A DNA stretch of 64,000 nucleotides, from the NCBI GenBank assembly GCA_018401995.1, contig JAGYJR010000005.1, positions 1 through 64,000 of the forward strand. Direction: 5' to 3'. Source of the stretch: Flavobacterium sp. (GTDB lineage Bacteria; Bacteroidota; Bacteroidia; Flavobacteriales; Flavobacteriaceae). The notes below the pieces were generated by a model. It was not told the DNA's origin. It worked only from the letters and a program-made list of their open reading frames with translations, and did no database searches. The stretch's first letter is position 1, and every line of letters starts with the position of its first letter. The translations under genes were made by a program, and so were the position numbers. This document shows positions 1-8,825 of this stretch, piece by piece.

Positions 1-1253
1 CGGTAATTTTTAAAAGAAAACCAAACCAATATTCCAGCGAAAACGATGAAAACTAAACTGTAAATCATCCATTCGTTCCATTGAATCCACTGAAAATTCC
101 AATTCAAGAAAAACGTAATAACAATGGGAAAAAGTAAGAAGAAAAACGAATTTACTGCCAATTTTCGCCAATTGGGTTTGTACTTCTTACCTTTTTCTGG
201 AAGATTTTGGTATAATAGGGCCAAAATTTTATCGCGTTCAGCAACAGAACAACCAGGAATTTCAATTTGATCTTTCGCTTTTAATTCTTGCTCACCGCTC
301 GATGCTTGATATACTTTTACTGAAGTTACGTCCAATTTCTTTTGGAAAAAATTCTGACTAACGGTAACTTTTTGAACTTTATTTGGATTCAATAATATGT
401 TTTTTGTTGCCAATAATCCATAGTGCAATGAAATGGAATTTCGACTTTTTTGGATCGTAAAATTGAAATATTTAATTACCGTTCGAACCAAATTTACTAC
501 CAAAATCAATGTAAAAAAGATACCAAAAACCAAAACAATTGAGGTTATAATTGGCAAAGAATCTAAATAACTAGTAACTTGATTTTCATCTAAAACTGCA
601 TCGCCAGTAATTTTTGATACATTTTCAAGAATTGTGGAGAAAAAAACCAAAATTAAAGCAAAACTCCTCACATAATTAGATGTAACTCCAATTTTCAATA
701 AACTCAAAATTCCGATAGTAATGAATGTTTGTTTTTCTTCAGTTTCCGAAATTTCCCCTGAAGTGGTTTCATTAGAAGTTTTTGAAAGTACTATCAATCT
801 TTCTTTTAATGCCAATGCCAATTCGTGCGAAATAGCACTAATGGAAGCTTCTTTTTTGTCGCTTCCCGCAGTATCAATTTCCAATTTATGCACATTTACC
901 AATTTCTGAATCAAACTCTGATTGATATTCACTTGTTGGATTTTATGCAATTGAATCGTGATTCGGGTTTTGTTGAAAACGCCCTTTTGAATGACAAATT
1001 CTTCGGTTTCTTCATCAATATGAAAGGTAAAATAATGGTATTGCAGGTAAGAAAATAAAGCCAAAAGCAACAAAATTAAAGCTGTTCCACCAAACAAAAC
1101 GAATTTATTCATAGTTTCAATTCGTACCAACCAAACTAAGGCTAATGGCCAAAACGCACGAACCGTTTTTTGGACAGTGTTGACAAATAAAACTACGACT
1201 CCAATGAGTGATTGTCGCTGCGGTTTAGAAAAATTGGAAGAATTAGACTTCAT
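1..1253 (-). CDS. PH domain-containing membrane protein, YdbT-like (3' end outside window)
   Basis: The ORF track misses this gene because it runs off the left edge. Read on the minus strand it starts MKSNSSNFSKPQRQSL and stays open to base 1. It shows hydrophobic segments (FVLFGGTALILLLLALFSYL; SIVLVFGIFFTLILVVNLV) alternating with PH-like stretches (HKIQQVNINQSLIQK; NKVQKVTVSQNFFQKKL), as in the two- or three-domain bPH_2 proteins of the YdbT type. Its start overlaps the stop of the upstream YdbS-like gene by 11 bp, so the two are translationally coupled. The function is unknown; it is an inner-membrane protein. The C-terminus is not seen. Confidence 0.8.
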   Translation of the reverse strand, partial: MKSNSSNFSKPQRQSLIGVVVLFVNTVQKTVRAFWPLALVWLVRIETMNKFVLFGGTALILLLLALFSYLQYHYFTFHIDEETEEFVIQKGVFNKTRITIQLHKIQQVNINQSLIQKLVNVHKLEIDTAGSDKKEASISAISHELALALKERLIVLSKTSNETTSGEISETEEKQTFITIGILSLLKIGVTSNYVRSFALILVFFSTILENVSKITGDAVLDENQVTSYLDSLPIITSIVLVFGIFFTLILVVNLVRTVIKYFNFTIQKSRNSISLHYGLLATKNILLNPNKVQKVTVSQNFFQKKLDVTSVKVYQASSGEQELKAKDQIEIPGCSVAERDKILALLYQNLPEKGKKYKPNWRKLAVNSFFFLLFPIVITFFLNWNFQWIQWNEWMIYSLVFIVFAGILVWFSFKNY

Positions 1254-1830
1254 CTGTTTCGGTTTGAACGTTGTTTTCTTCAACAATAGATTCTTTGATT
1301 TCTGTTGGAATTGGATTAATTTTTTTGGCAATTAATTCTTTTATTTTTTGCGCATCAGCTAATAACAATCCTGGAATTTGCAAATCAGAAGTACTGCCGC
1401 CAGCGGTAAACAACTCAATTGTAGCCAAACCTAATTTTCTAGATATAAATCCTTGATGAAGAGCTACATGCTGGACTCTATTGAAAGGAATAATTGTAGT
1501 AGATTCTACAATTATTCCTGATTTATAAATGGCATCGTGCATACGAAAAGCATACCCTTTTTTACGAAATCCCAATCGGGCAAAAAACAAAATGATTGCA
1601 ATTACGACCAATGGAAAACCAATTACCACAACAGCAGTCATAGCAGTAAATTCTTCAATAAACATACTGTAAGCAACAGAAATTCCTGTAAAAACTAAAA
1701 CCGTAAATACGAGAATATTAAAAGCAATTACTTTGAAATACTTCTTTTGTAAAGGTTGCAAGGACACCGTTTCAAATTTTGGTAAATCTGAAATGGAAAG
1801 GGTTTCGTTCGTGAAGGGTTGTTGTTTCAT
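1243..1830 (-). CDS. PH domain-containing membrane protein, YdbS-like
   Basis: A 195-residue protein with two adjacent membrane segments (about residues 33-55 and 65-85) followed by a bacterial PH domain containing RVQHVALHQGFISRKLGLATIELFTAGG, the typical core of the bPH_2 (DUF304) family. It pairs with the larger YdbT-like protein downstream, with which it overlaps by 11 bp, the usual two-gene arrangement. The C-terminus is acidic. The role is unknown but membrane-associated. The family call is solid; no specific function can be claimed. Confidence 0.85.
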   Translation of the reverse strand: MKQQPFTNETLSISDLPKFETVSLQPLQKKYFKVIAFNILVFTVLVFTGISVAYSMFIEEFTAMTAVVVIGFPLVVIAIILFFARLGFRKKGYAFRMHDAIYKSGIIVESTTIIPFNRVQHVALHQGFISRKLGLATIELFTAGGSTSDLQIPGLLLADAQKIKELIAKKINPIPTEIKESIVEENNVQTETDEV

Positions 1831-1832
1831 AT

Positions 1833-2417
1833 TTAAAATTTAATTCCTAATCCAAGAGTAATAAAATGAGTGTTGGCAGAATCCTCAAAATCATTAGATA
1901 TTACATTGAAATATCTATAACTTCCTTCAAGAAAAAGCAAATCAGAAACATAGTATTTTAATCCTGGATTAATTGTTAATCCGTTAAAATTAAGCTTTTT
2001 CTCTCGTACGGTAATCGCAGGATCCATAGGATCAAAAACACCTGTTGCAAATTTGAAATCATTAGAAAAGAAAGCGTAACCTAATCCAAAGAACGGTTTT
2101 AGTTTTCCATTGAAAATATCTACTTCAATACTTGCATTGGGATTCCAGATTAGGATATCGTTCTGCAAAAACAAATCTCTAGATTGCAAATAATCTACTG
2201 TTAATCCTCCAAGAATAGCTACATTTTCATTTTGATAAACAGCATAACTTCCTGAAATTCCAATGATTCCGTTAAAACCATCGCTAATAATATTGTTATT
2301 ACGAATGTTCCCAACATAATGCAACCCAACTTGAAATTTTGTTGGCTCATTAGTTTCTTCTTGAGCAAATAAAAGGCTTGTACAAGCTAAAAATAAGGCT
2401 AAAAATTTGTTTTTCAT
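1833..2417 (-). CDS. Outer membrane beta-barrel protein
   Basis: The start is moved from the longer track ORF to MKNKFLALFLACTSLLFAQ, which gives a clean signal peptide cut after FAQ; the 16 residues upstream do not look like part of an exported protein. The mature protein, about 175 residues, alternates polar and aromatic residues in barrel-type strands and ends THFITLGLGIKF, with a terminal Phe as expected for an outer-membrane barrel. It lies 2 bp upstream of the YdbS-like gene and is probably cotranscribed with it. It resembles the small OmpW/opacity-like barrel class. No ligand can be inferred. Confidence 0.75.
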   Translation of the reverse strand: MKNKFLALFLACTSLLFAQEETNEPTKFQVGLHYVGNIRNNNIISDGFNGIIGISGSYAVYQNENVAILGGLTVDYLQSRDLFLQNDILIWNPNASIEVDIFNGKLKPFFGLGYAFFSNDFKFATGVFDPMDPAITVREKKLNFNGLTINPGLKYYVSDLLFLEGSYRYFNVISNDFEDSANTHFITLGLGIKF

Positions 2418-2447
2418 AGTGTTTAGACACCAAAAGGCAATATTTAA

Positions 2448-2640
2448 TTCAAATTCAAAAATCAATTACAAGTTCAAAATTCAAGGGCAATTGCTTTCGC
2501 TTCGCTCAAGGGTTAGCCTACTTCGTAGGAGATTCCTAGCAAGCTCGGAAAGACAAAATCAAGAGCAAGTTCAAATTCAAATTCAAGTTCAAAATTCAAC
2601 AACAAACTATAAACAACAAACTATAAATTTGAAATCTTAA
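2448..2640. repeat. Low-complexity intergenic tract of TTCAAATTCAA-type repeats
   Basis: This gap between menB and the barrel gene is filled with short, imperfect TTCAAATTCAAG and AAACTATAAACAAC repeats. It also holds a small hairpin, CCTACTTCGTAGG, near 2517. The track ORF here (2407-2640) is a by-product of this composition. I see no gene. Confidence 0.5.
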
Positions 2641-2690
2641 AATCCAATATCCGAAAATCTAACTTCTAACTTCTATTCTCTATGTTCTTT

Positions 2691-3530
2691 CTAAGGCAAA
2701 TACTTCTTCTCAAAATTCGGTTTACGTTTCTCTAAAAATGCATCTCTTCCTTCTTTAGCTTCGTCTGTCATGTAAGCTAAACGCGTGGCTTCACCGGCAA
2801 AAACTTGCTGGCCAACCATACCATCATCTGTTAAATTCATGGCGAATTTTAGCATTTTAATTGAGGTTGGTGATTTGGCTAGAATTTCTTGCGCCCATTC
2901 GTAAGCCGTGTCTTCTAGTTCCGCATGTGGAATTACAGCATTTACCATTCCCATTTCAAAAGCTTCTTGTGCGGAATAATTTCTTCCTAAAAAGAAAATT
3001 TCTCTTGCTTTCTTTTGTCCAACCATTTTAGCTAAATACGCCGAACCATAGCCGCCATCGAAACTTGTTACATCAGCATCGGTTTGTTTGAAAATGGCGT
3101 GTTCTTTACTCGCTAAAGTCAAATCACAAACCACATGTAGCGAATGTCCGCCACCAACAGCCCAACCCGGAACCACACAAATTACCGCTTTTGGCATAAA
3201 ACGAATCATGCGTTGTACTTCTAAAATGTTTAATCTGTGGTAACCATCTTCACCTACGTAACCTTGATGTCCGCGGGCTTTTTGGTCGCCACCGCTACAA
3301 AAACTCCAAATGCCGTCTTTTGAACTTGGCCCTTCAGCAGACAATAAAACAACACCAATTGACGTATCTTCTTGTGCGTCGTAAAAAGCTTGAATTAATT
3401 CTTTGGTAGTATTTGGTCTAAATGCATTTCTTACATCAGGTCGGTTAAAAGCGATTCTAGCTACTCCATTGCATTTTTTGTATGTAATATCTTCAAATTC
3501 TCTAACGGTTTTCCATTCGATTTTGCTCAT
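2691..3530 (-). CDS. menB: 1,4-dihydroxy-2-naphthoyl-CoA synthase
   Basis: This 279-residue crotonase-fold enzyme cyclises o-succinylbenzoyl-CoA to 1,4-dihydroxy-2-naphthoyl-CoA in menaquinone synthesis, in the cytosol. MenB signatures are visible: FNRPDVRNAFRP, the FCSGGDQKARG loop, VVPGWAVGGGHSLHVVCDLTLAS with the oxyanion-hole glycines, and QTDADVTSFDGGYGSAYLAKMVGQKKAREIFFLGR. The C-terminal EKRKPNF is also typical. Length matches the family. It is monocistronic here, with a divergent PH-domain gene upstream. Confidence 0.97.
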   Translation of the reverse strand: MSKIEWKTVREFEDITYKKCNGVARIAFNRPDVRNAFRPNTTKELIQAFYDAQEDTSIGVVLLSAEGPSSKDGIWSFCSGGDQKARGHQGYVGEDGYHRLNILEVQRMIRFMPKAVICVVPGWAVGGGHSLHVVCDLTLASKEHAIFKQTDADVTSFDGGYGSAYLAKMVGQKKAREIFFLGRNYSAQEAFEMGMVNAVIPHAELEDTAYEWAQEILAKSPTSIKMLKFAMNLTDDGMVGQQVFAGEATRLAYMTDEAKEGRDAFLEKRKPNFEKKYLP

Positions 3531-3636
3531 TTCTTAAGTATTTAATAGATGATTGTAAATTATGTTAAATATAAATTTCCGTAAAAATAATTCATTTTTT
3601 GCATTATATTGCAAGACGAATCTTAAAACTTGGTAA

Positions 3637-4083
3637 GTGAAAATTTATCCTTCTGCAAAACATAAGCTAACTATCTGGTTGTATTGGTTTTTGGTGGTTT
3701 TTATGTTGGTCATTCTTATTTTTCCAATTATGGAAGAAGGATTTACTTTGCCAATTATTTTGCTAAGTATTTTTCATTTGGTATTCATTATTTTCTTTAT
3801 CACTATTTTGTTTTCTACCAATTATACCATTCAAAACGAAGAATTACTGTGTAAATCTTCTGTTTTTCGATCGAAAATTAAAATAAAAAATATCAGAAAA
3901 ATTGAATTTCACAAAGGCATTATTGTTCCTGTGACTTGAAAATTAGGATTGAGTCATGAAGGAATTATAATTACCTACAACAAATACGATGATATTTATA
4001 TTTCGCCCGAAAATCTTGAACTTTTTATCAAAGATTTACAAGCTATCAACCCCAATATCGAAATTATCCAAGCCAAAAAATGA
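3637..4083 (+). pseudogene. Bacterial PH-domain protein interrupted by an in-frame TGA
   Basis: From a GTG start the frame reads a two-membrane-segment protein and a PH-like region for 100 codons (to FHKGIIVPVT), meets TGA at 3937-3939, and then continues in the same frame for 47 codons (KLGLSHEGIIITYNKYDDIYISPENLELFI) to a TGA at 4081-4083. The continuation is typical of this family, where a Trp is plausible at the stop position, so a TGG to TGA change is the simplest explanation. The restored stop overlaps the ATG of the next gene by ATGA, so the reading frame evidently evolved as one gene. It is either a genuine nonsense mutation or a base error. Confidence 0.75.
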
Positions 4084-5246
4084 TAAAATTTGTCCCCACT
4101 CTGCTTCTACTACTACTTGTTGCTTTTTCTTGTCAAACCAAAGAAGAACCTAAAGAAATTGCGCACTATATTGAACCTATTCCAGTAAATCCGTATGAAG
4201 TTAAATTTGAAAAACTTCCAAAAGAATATGTAGCAGAAAAAGAGCAAAAAATTGCCCAATTTTACCAAGATGTTATTGCTAACGATGGCTTTAGTGGTGG
4301 TTTTTTGGTAGCTCAAAACGGTGAAATTATCTACGAAAATTATAACGGTTACATCAATTACAAATCCAAAGAAGAAATGACAAATGAAACTCCCATTCAT
4401 TTGGCATCTATAAGTAAAGTGATTACAGCGGCTGTAATTTTACAATTGGTAGATGAAAAACTTTTGGATTTAGACCAAAAAGTAACATCCCTATTTCCTG
4501 AATTTCCGCATGAAGCTATTACCATTCGCATGTTATTAAATCATCGCAGTGGGTTGCCGCATTATTCCTATTTTTCTGAAAATAAAAACATTTGGAACAG
4601 TAACAAAACATTGACCAATCAAATAATTCTAGATTTATTAAGTACCAAAGGAATTCCGTTAGAATATAAACCCAATACTCGATTCGCTTATTGTAATACC
4701 AATTACGCACTTTTGGCATTGGTAGTAGAAAAAATAACCCAACTCAATTTTAAAACTGCGTTAAAAAAACGCATTTTTGAGCCATTGGAAATGCATCATT
4801 CATTTGTTTTGGATTTCGAAAATCAACAAGAATTAGCTAGTTTGACTTACAAAAGTACATGGCAAAAAGTTCCTTTAGACCATTTGGATGCTATTTATGG
4901 TGACAAAAATATCTACTCTACACCAAGAGATTTATTGAAATTGGATTTAGCTATGTATTCCGATAATTTTATTTCTAAAGCTACAAAGGAAGAAGCTTTT
5001 AAAGGCTACAGTTACGAGAAAAGAGGTGTGAAAAATTACGGTTTAGGCATTCGTTTGAATGAATTTGATAATGGAGAAACTATTCATTACCACAACGGTT
5101 GGTGGCACGGTAATACTACTTCATATGTCACTTTGAAAAAAGAAAAAGTTACGATTATAACATTGGCTAACAAATACACCAAAAAAGTGTACCAAGCCAA
5201 GCGTTTAGCTTCACTTTTTGGCGATTATCCGTTTGAATTGGATTAA
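4080..5246 (+). CDS. Serine hydrolase, class C beta-lactamase family lipoprotein
   Basis: A 388-residue protein with a lipoprotein signal (MIKFVPTLLLLLLVAFSC, lipobox AFSC). The catalytic motifs of the beta-lactamase/penicillin-binding fold are present: SxxK as SISK (in HLASISKVIT), YxN as YCN (in RFAYCNTNYALLALVVEK), and the third box near HNGWWHGN. The family includes periplasmic DD-peptidases, esterases and EstB-type hydrolases; the substrate here cannot be told. It overlaps the broken PH-domain gene by 4 bp (ATGA), so the two form an operon. Confidence 0.88.
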   Translation: MIKFVPTLLLLLLVAFSCQTKEEPKEIAHYIEPIPVNPYEVKFEKLPKEYVAEKEQKIAQFYQDVIANDGFSGGFLVAQNGEIIYENYNGYINYKSKEEMTNETPIHLASISKVITAAVILQLVDEKLLDLDQKVTSLFPEFPHEAITIRMLLNHRSGLPHYSYFSENKNIWNSNKTLTNQIILDLLSTKGIPLEYKPNTRFAYCNTNYALLALVVEKITQLNFKTALKKRIFEPLEMHHSFVLDFENQQELASLTYKSTWQKVPLDHLDAIYGDKNIYSTPRDLLKLDLAMYSDNFISKATKEEAFKGYSYEKRGVKNYGLGIRLNEFDNGETIHYHNGWWHGNTTSYVTLKKEKVTIITLANKYTKKVYQAKRLASLFGDYPFELD

Positions 5247-5531
5247 TTATTCGGGGAAAAATTCAAAAGCAAAAAATCGAATTAAGAAGAACATATTAAT
5301 CAATGTTAACAAAAGTGAAATGATTAATCGTTTACTGATTTCGTTACGGTCAACAACTAATGCAGCTAAAATTAACAAAGGAAGAAATAAAGACAAAATC
5401 CAAACTGGAATCCAAATTACAGCAAATTCAATTTCGAATAAAGTAATTTTAGCACCATTGGTAAACATGGCGATTACCAATAACAAAAAAGAAAGCAGAC
5501 TTAGTGCTAAATAAATATTCTTTTTGTTCAT
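5247..5531 (-). CDS. Small membrane protein, unknown
   Basis: A 94-residue hydrophobic protein with three predicted membrane segments (IYLALSLLSFLLLVIAMF; FAVIWIPVWILSLFLPLLILAALVV; LIISLLLTLINMFFLI). It starts right after a convergent serine hydrolase stop and lies 3 bp downstream of the CvfB-like gene, probably in one transcript with it. I do not recognise the family. Confidence 0.6.
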   Translation of the reverse strand: MNKKNIYLALSLLSFLLLVIAMFTNGAKITLFEIEFAVIWIPVWILSLFLPLLILAALVVDRNEISKRLIISLLLTLINMFFLIRFFAFEFFPE

Positions 5532-5534
5532 AAA

Positions 5535-6359
5535 TTATACCAAGTAAATTCCGTCATCTTTGATTTCGATTTGTTTTTGTTTGTATAGTGTTCCAATGGC
5601 TTTTTTGAAGGTTTTTTTACTCATCTTTAGAACCGTTTTGATATCTTCAGGATGTGAATTGTCATTTAGACGCAAAAAACCTTTGTTGGCTTTTAATTCG
5701 TCCAAAATAAGCTGTGCCGAAGGCTCAATAGCTTCCACACCTAATTTTCTAAGTGAAACATCTAATTTGCCATCAGGTCGCACTTGTTTGATATACCCTT
5801 TCATTCGCAAACCTGGCTTAATGTCGTCATAGACTTCATTGGCATAAGCTAAACCACGGTGTTTTTCGTTGATAATTACATTTATTCCAGCGTCAGAAAT
5901 GTGCGAAATAATTAGGTTTACTTCTTCACCATTGGCATAATTAGCTTCTTCTTTGTCTAAAAATTGTTGGGTTTTACTTGAAGCAACTAAACGCTTGGTT
6001 TTCTCATCCATGAAACAATACACCAAGTAACGTTTGCCTTCTTGCATTGGTCTTGCTTGCTCTCTAAACGGAACAAACAAATCTTTTTCCATTCCCCAAT
6101 TTAAAAAAGCACCAAACTCGTTGATATAATTCACTTTTAAATGAGCAAATTCATTCAATTTAACATAAGGTTTTAAAGTAGTAGCAACGGGTCTTTCCTC
6201 ATGATCTAAATAGACAAAAACGGTTAGGCTATCTCCTATTTGAAATTCTTTGGGTACATATTTATTGGGTAATAACACATCGTTAGTGCCATCACCTAAA
6301 AATAATCCAACTTTTGTATCTCTTAAAATTTCTAATGTATTGTATTCGCCAATTTGCAT
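5535..6359 (-). CDS. S1-like RNA-binding protein, CvfB family
   Basis: The start is placed at MQIGEYNTLEILRDTKVG, which matches the usual N-terminus of this family, rather than the ORF track start 8 codons upstream. The roughly 274-residue protein has tandem S1-type OB folds (KVGLFLGDGTNDVLLPNKYVP; INEFGAFLNWGMEKDLFVPFREQ; SDAGINVIINEKHRGLAYANEVYDDIKPG, YIKQVRPDGKLDVSLRK). A C-terminal winged helix (FLRLNDNSHPEDIKTVLKMSKKTFKKAIGTLYKQ) completes the CvfB architecture. CvfB proteins bind RNA and affect virulence or expression in Firmicutes; the role here is inferred to be post-transcriptional regulation. Confidence 0.9.
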   Translation of the reverse strand: MQIGEYNTLEILRDTKVGLFLGDGTNDVLLPNKYVPKEFQIGDSLTVFVYLDHEERPVATTLKPYVKLNEFAHLKVNYINEFGAFLNWGMEKDLFVPFREQARPMQEGKRYLVYCFMDEKTKRLVASSKTQQFLDKEEANYANGEEVNLIISHISDAGINVIINEKHRGLAYANEVYDDIKPGLRMKGYIKQVRPDGKLDVSLRKLGVEAIEPSAQLILDELKANKGFLRLNDNSHPEDIKTVLKMSKKTFKKAIGTLYKQKQIEIKDDGIYLV

Positions 6360-6392
6360 ATTCGGTGTGCTTTTAAAGTGCAAAAGTACAAT

Positions 6393-7106
6393 TTAAAAGT
6401 TGATTATTTTTAAATAGATATTGATATAGTATAGTCCCGTTAGCAAAAAGGTAATTCCTGCAACTTTTCGCATTATTTTTTCAATTTGAGTTACCATTTT
6501 AAAATAATAGCTCAATTTTTCTATACTATAAGCAATAACTAAAGCAAAAAGTATTACAGGTAATCCTGTTCCAATCGAAAATACAACAGGTAAAACTAAA
6601 CCTAAATCAGAAGCCAAAGTCATTGGAATTAACATAGCAAAAAACAAGGCGCCACTATAAGGGCAAAAAGCCATTGCAAACAAAGCTCCCATTAAAAAAG
6701 AACCTAGTAAACCTTTGGTTTTAAATTGTTCTGAAAGTTGGTTTGTTAAATTATTTGTCCTTCCAAAATTCAACTTTATCACATCGAGCATAATTAATCC
6801 AATAACAATCATAATTGGACCAATAAACTTCTCTCCATTTCCTTGAAAAAGTTTCGCCACTTGAAATTTACTTAATCCAAAATAAATTAATGCACCAATT
6901 AATGTATACGAAAAAACCCTTCCAAAAGTATAGAGCAATCCGCTTAAAACTACTTTTCTTTTGCTTGTAATATTCTTCGAAATAAATGCTGTTGCTGTAA
7001 TATTTGTTGCTAACGGACAAGGACTAACCGCTGTGAGTAATCCTAAAGCAAAAGCAGCCAAAATAGGAAAATCTTGATTCTGCGCTAATTGGTTTAAAAA
7101 ATCCAT
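6393..7106 (-). CDS. ArsG-like organoarsenical efflux permease (DsbD/CcdA-type)
   Basis: A 237-residue integral membrane protein of the LysE/CcdA fold with six to seven hydrophobic segments. The N-terminal AFALGLLTAVSPCPLATNITATAFISK and the later MAFCPYSGALFFAMLIP hold the paired SPCP and FCP motifs typical of the family annotated as aromatic aminobenzylarsenical efflux permease ArsG. It ends an apparent operon behind an ArsF-like thioredoxin-fold lipoprotein, with start and stop directly adjacent. The alternative is a generic CcdA-type electron carrier that reduces the ArsF-like partner. Confidence 0.75.
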   Translation of the reverse strand: MDFLNQLAQNQDFPILAAFALGLLTAVSPCPLATNITATAFISKNITSKRKVVLSGLLYTFGRVFSYTLIGALIYFGLSKFQVAKLFQGNGEKFIGPIMIVIGLIMLDVIKLNFGRTNNLTNQLSEQFKTKGLLGSFLMGALFAMAFCPYSGALFFAMLIPMTLASDLGLVLPVVFSIGTGLPVILFALVIAYSIEKLSYYFKMVTQIEKIMRKVAGITFLLTGLYYINIYLKIINF

Positions 7107-7517
7107 TTATTTAATAAATTCGTTGACTTTTTGGTTCAATTCCAATTTGAATTTTTCTTCGTCACCAGCGTTCATGAAAGCAAAATCTGTTAAATCTAAT
7201 TTAGCATTTGTTTTTGGATTGTATAAATACAAAGCCGTTCCTGTAGCTTCAAATGCTGTTGCTATTTTCTCGTTTTTTGCATCATCTACATTGACTAATT
7301 TGAATTCCAATTCTGGATGACTTTTTAATGTTTCCAATGTCAGTGCTTCAATTTTATTACAAGTCATACATCTGTTTTCCGAATGGAATTGAATTACGAC
7401 TGGAGATTCAAAAAATGTGGTTTCATTAGTAGTTGAAAGTTGGTTAGATTCGGTTGTTTCTTTTTTACACGATTGCAAAACAAACAACAAAACGGATAAA
7501 ACAAGTATATTTTTCAT
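7107..7517 (-). CDS. ArsF-like thioredoxin-fold lipoprotein
   Basis: The start is set at MKNILVLSVLLFVLQSC, a lipoprotein signal with lipobox LQSC; the upstream extension in the track overlaps the cupin gene and lacks export features. The mature part is a thioredoxin fold with a CMTC redox motif (FHSENRCMTCNKIEALTLETLKSHPELEFKLVNVDD). It matches the family named as the ArsF subunit of a nitroreductase. It abuts the ArsG-like gene, supporting a two-component membrane redox/efflux unit. Confidence 0.75.
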   Translation of the reverse strand: MKNILVLSVLLFVLQSCKKETTESNQLSTTNETTFFESPVVIQFHSENRCMTCNKIEALTLETLKSHPELEFKLVNVDDAKNEKIATAFEATGTALYLYNPKTNAKLDLTDFAFMNAGDEEKFKLELNQKVNEFIK

Positions 7518-7540
7518 ATTGAAATAGTTGCTATTAATAA

Positions 7541-7828
7541 TTATTTTAAAAGGATTAAATGGCTTTCGGCAGTTGCTTTTAGCCAATGTTTTACATTAGG
7601 TTCAATGGGAGTAAAATCGCCATTTTTGAGAAGAATAGATTTTCCTTGTTCGTCTTCATAAAGCGTTTCTCCTGAAATGCAAATTAGAAAAGCAGGAACA
7701 GTTGTAATATGCTCTTTCAAAATGGCCTGAGCAGCTAATCGAATTGCAATTGCTTTGCCATCATTGGGAGTAAATAAAATTTTGGTTTCCAAGTCTTTTT
7801 CATTGGAATGTATGTCTCTAAAATTCAT
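7541..7828 (-). CDS. Small cupin-domain protein
   Basis: A 95-residue single-domain cupin with the two beta-barrel signatures ALKEHITTVPAFLICISGETLYEDE and LLKNGDFTPIEPNVKHWLKATAESHLILL. The motif-1 His (HITT) and motif-2 His (KHWLKA) are the candidate metal ligands, although motif 1 lacks the usual HxH pair. It sits between the ArsP-like permease and the ArsF-like gene in the arsenic cluster. Its substrate is unknown. Confidence 0.7.
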   Translation of the reverse strand: MNFRDIHSNEKDLETKILFTPNDGKAIAIRLAAQAILKEHITTVPAFLICISGETLYEDEQGKSILLKNGDFTPIEPNVKHWLKATAESHLILLK

Positions 7829-7832
7829 AGTT

Positions 7833-8810
7833 TTATAATAATGCGTTAAATAAAAATCCTGATAAAATGATAAACAATGTTACCACTGTAAAAAATATAG
7901 CAATTAACTTAAATGTCATGACCTTTTTTAAAAGTGTAGCTTCAGGAATAGATAATCCTACAGTTGCCATCATGAATGCAATTGCTGTGCCTATTGGAAC
8001 TCCTTTAGCCACAAAAACCTGAATAACGGGAACAATTCCAGCGGCATTAGCATACATTGGAACAGCTAAAATAACTGCCAATGGAACCGTCCACCAAGCG
8101 CCACTACCTAAATAAGTTGCAAAAAACTGTTCTGGAACATAACCGTGCATGACTGCTCCAATACCAATTCCAATTACTACATAAAGTAATACGCCTCTAA
8201 CAATTTCCCAGGCACTTCTTGTGATTTCTGGTAACCGCTGACGAAACGTAAAATGCTCCTCTTCTACCAAATTATTTTGTAAACTTGATTGATGTAACAA
8301 TTGTTTTACCCAATCTGTTAATAAATGCTCTAATTTCATTTTACCTAACAACCAACCTCCAAAAGTTCCTAGCAAAATACCGCTAGTAACATAAATGACA
8401 GTTGCTTTTATGCCAAACATTCCCAAAAACATAGCCACAGCAACCTCATTAACCAAAGGAGATGTTATTAAAAAGGAAAAGGTTACTCCCAACGGAATTC
8501 CGCCGCGAACAAAACCAATAAACAAGGGAACAGATGAACAGGAACAAAACGGCGTAATGGCTCCAAAAACAGAGGCAAAAAAATATTCCAAACCAAATAA
8601 CTTATTCTGAGTCAAATAGTTTTTTAATTTTTCTATAGGCAAATAAGCATTAACAATTCCCATAATGAAAACAATCAAAAAGAGTAGCAATACAATTTTT
8701 AATGTATCATACACAAAAAAATTCAATGCTTTTCCTAAATGACTTGTTGCATCAATAGAAAAAATGGAATAAATTAACCAATCAGCAAAATCTTGTATCC
8801 AATCAAACAT
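7833..8810 (-). CDS. Permease, ArsP-like (UPF0718/DUF318)
   Basis: A 325-residue membrane protein with about eight hydrophobic segments. It carries the family hallmark PFCSCSSVPLFIGFVRGGIPLGVTFSFLITSPLVNEVA with the Cys triplet motif, and the second inverted repeat MYANAAGIVPVIQVFVAKGVPIGTAIAFMMATVGLSIPEATLLKK. Members of this family include ArsP, which exports trivalent organoarsenicals. The location behind arsR, a small thioredoxin and a rhodanese fits a thiol- or arsenic-linked efflux role. Confidence 0.85.
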   Translation of the reverse strand: MFDWIQDFADWLIYSIFSIDATSHLGKALNFFVYDTLKIVLLLFLIVFIMGIVNAYLPIEKLKNYLTQNKLFGLEYFFASVFGAITPFCSCSSVPLFIGFVRGGIPLGVTFSFLITSPLVNEVAVAMFLGMFGIKATVIYVTSGILLGTFGGWLLGKMKLEHLLTDWVKQLLHQSSLQNNLVEEEHFTFRQRLPEITRSAWEIVRGVLLYVVIGIGIGAVMHGYVPEQFFATYLGSGAWWTVPLAVILAVPMYANAAGIVPVIQVFVAKGVPIGTAIAFMMATVGLSIPEATLLKKVMTFKLIAIFFTVVTLFIILSGFLFNALL

Positions 8811-8825
8811 GTTACAATTTTAAAA

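Noticed and set aside
2407-2640. 77-codon plus-strand ORF in the intergenic gap
   Set aside because: The translation is Gln/Ser/Arg low-complexity from TTCAAATTCAA repeats, and it overlaps the start of the barrel gene on the other strand.
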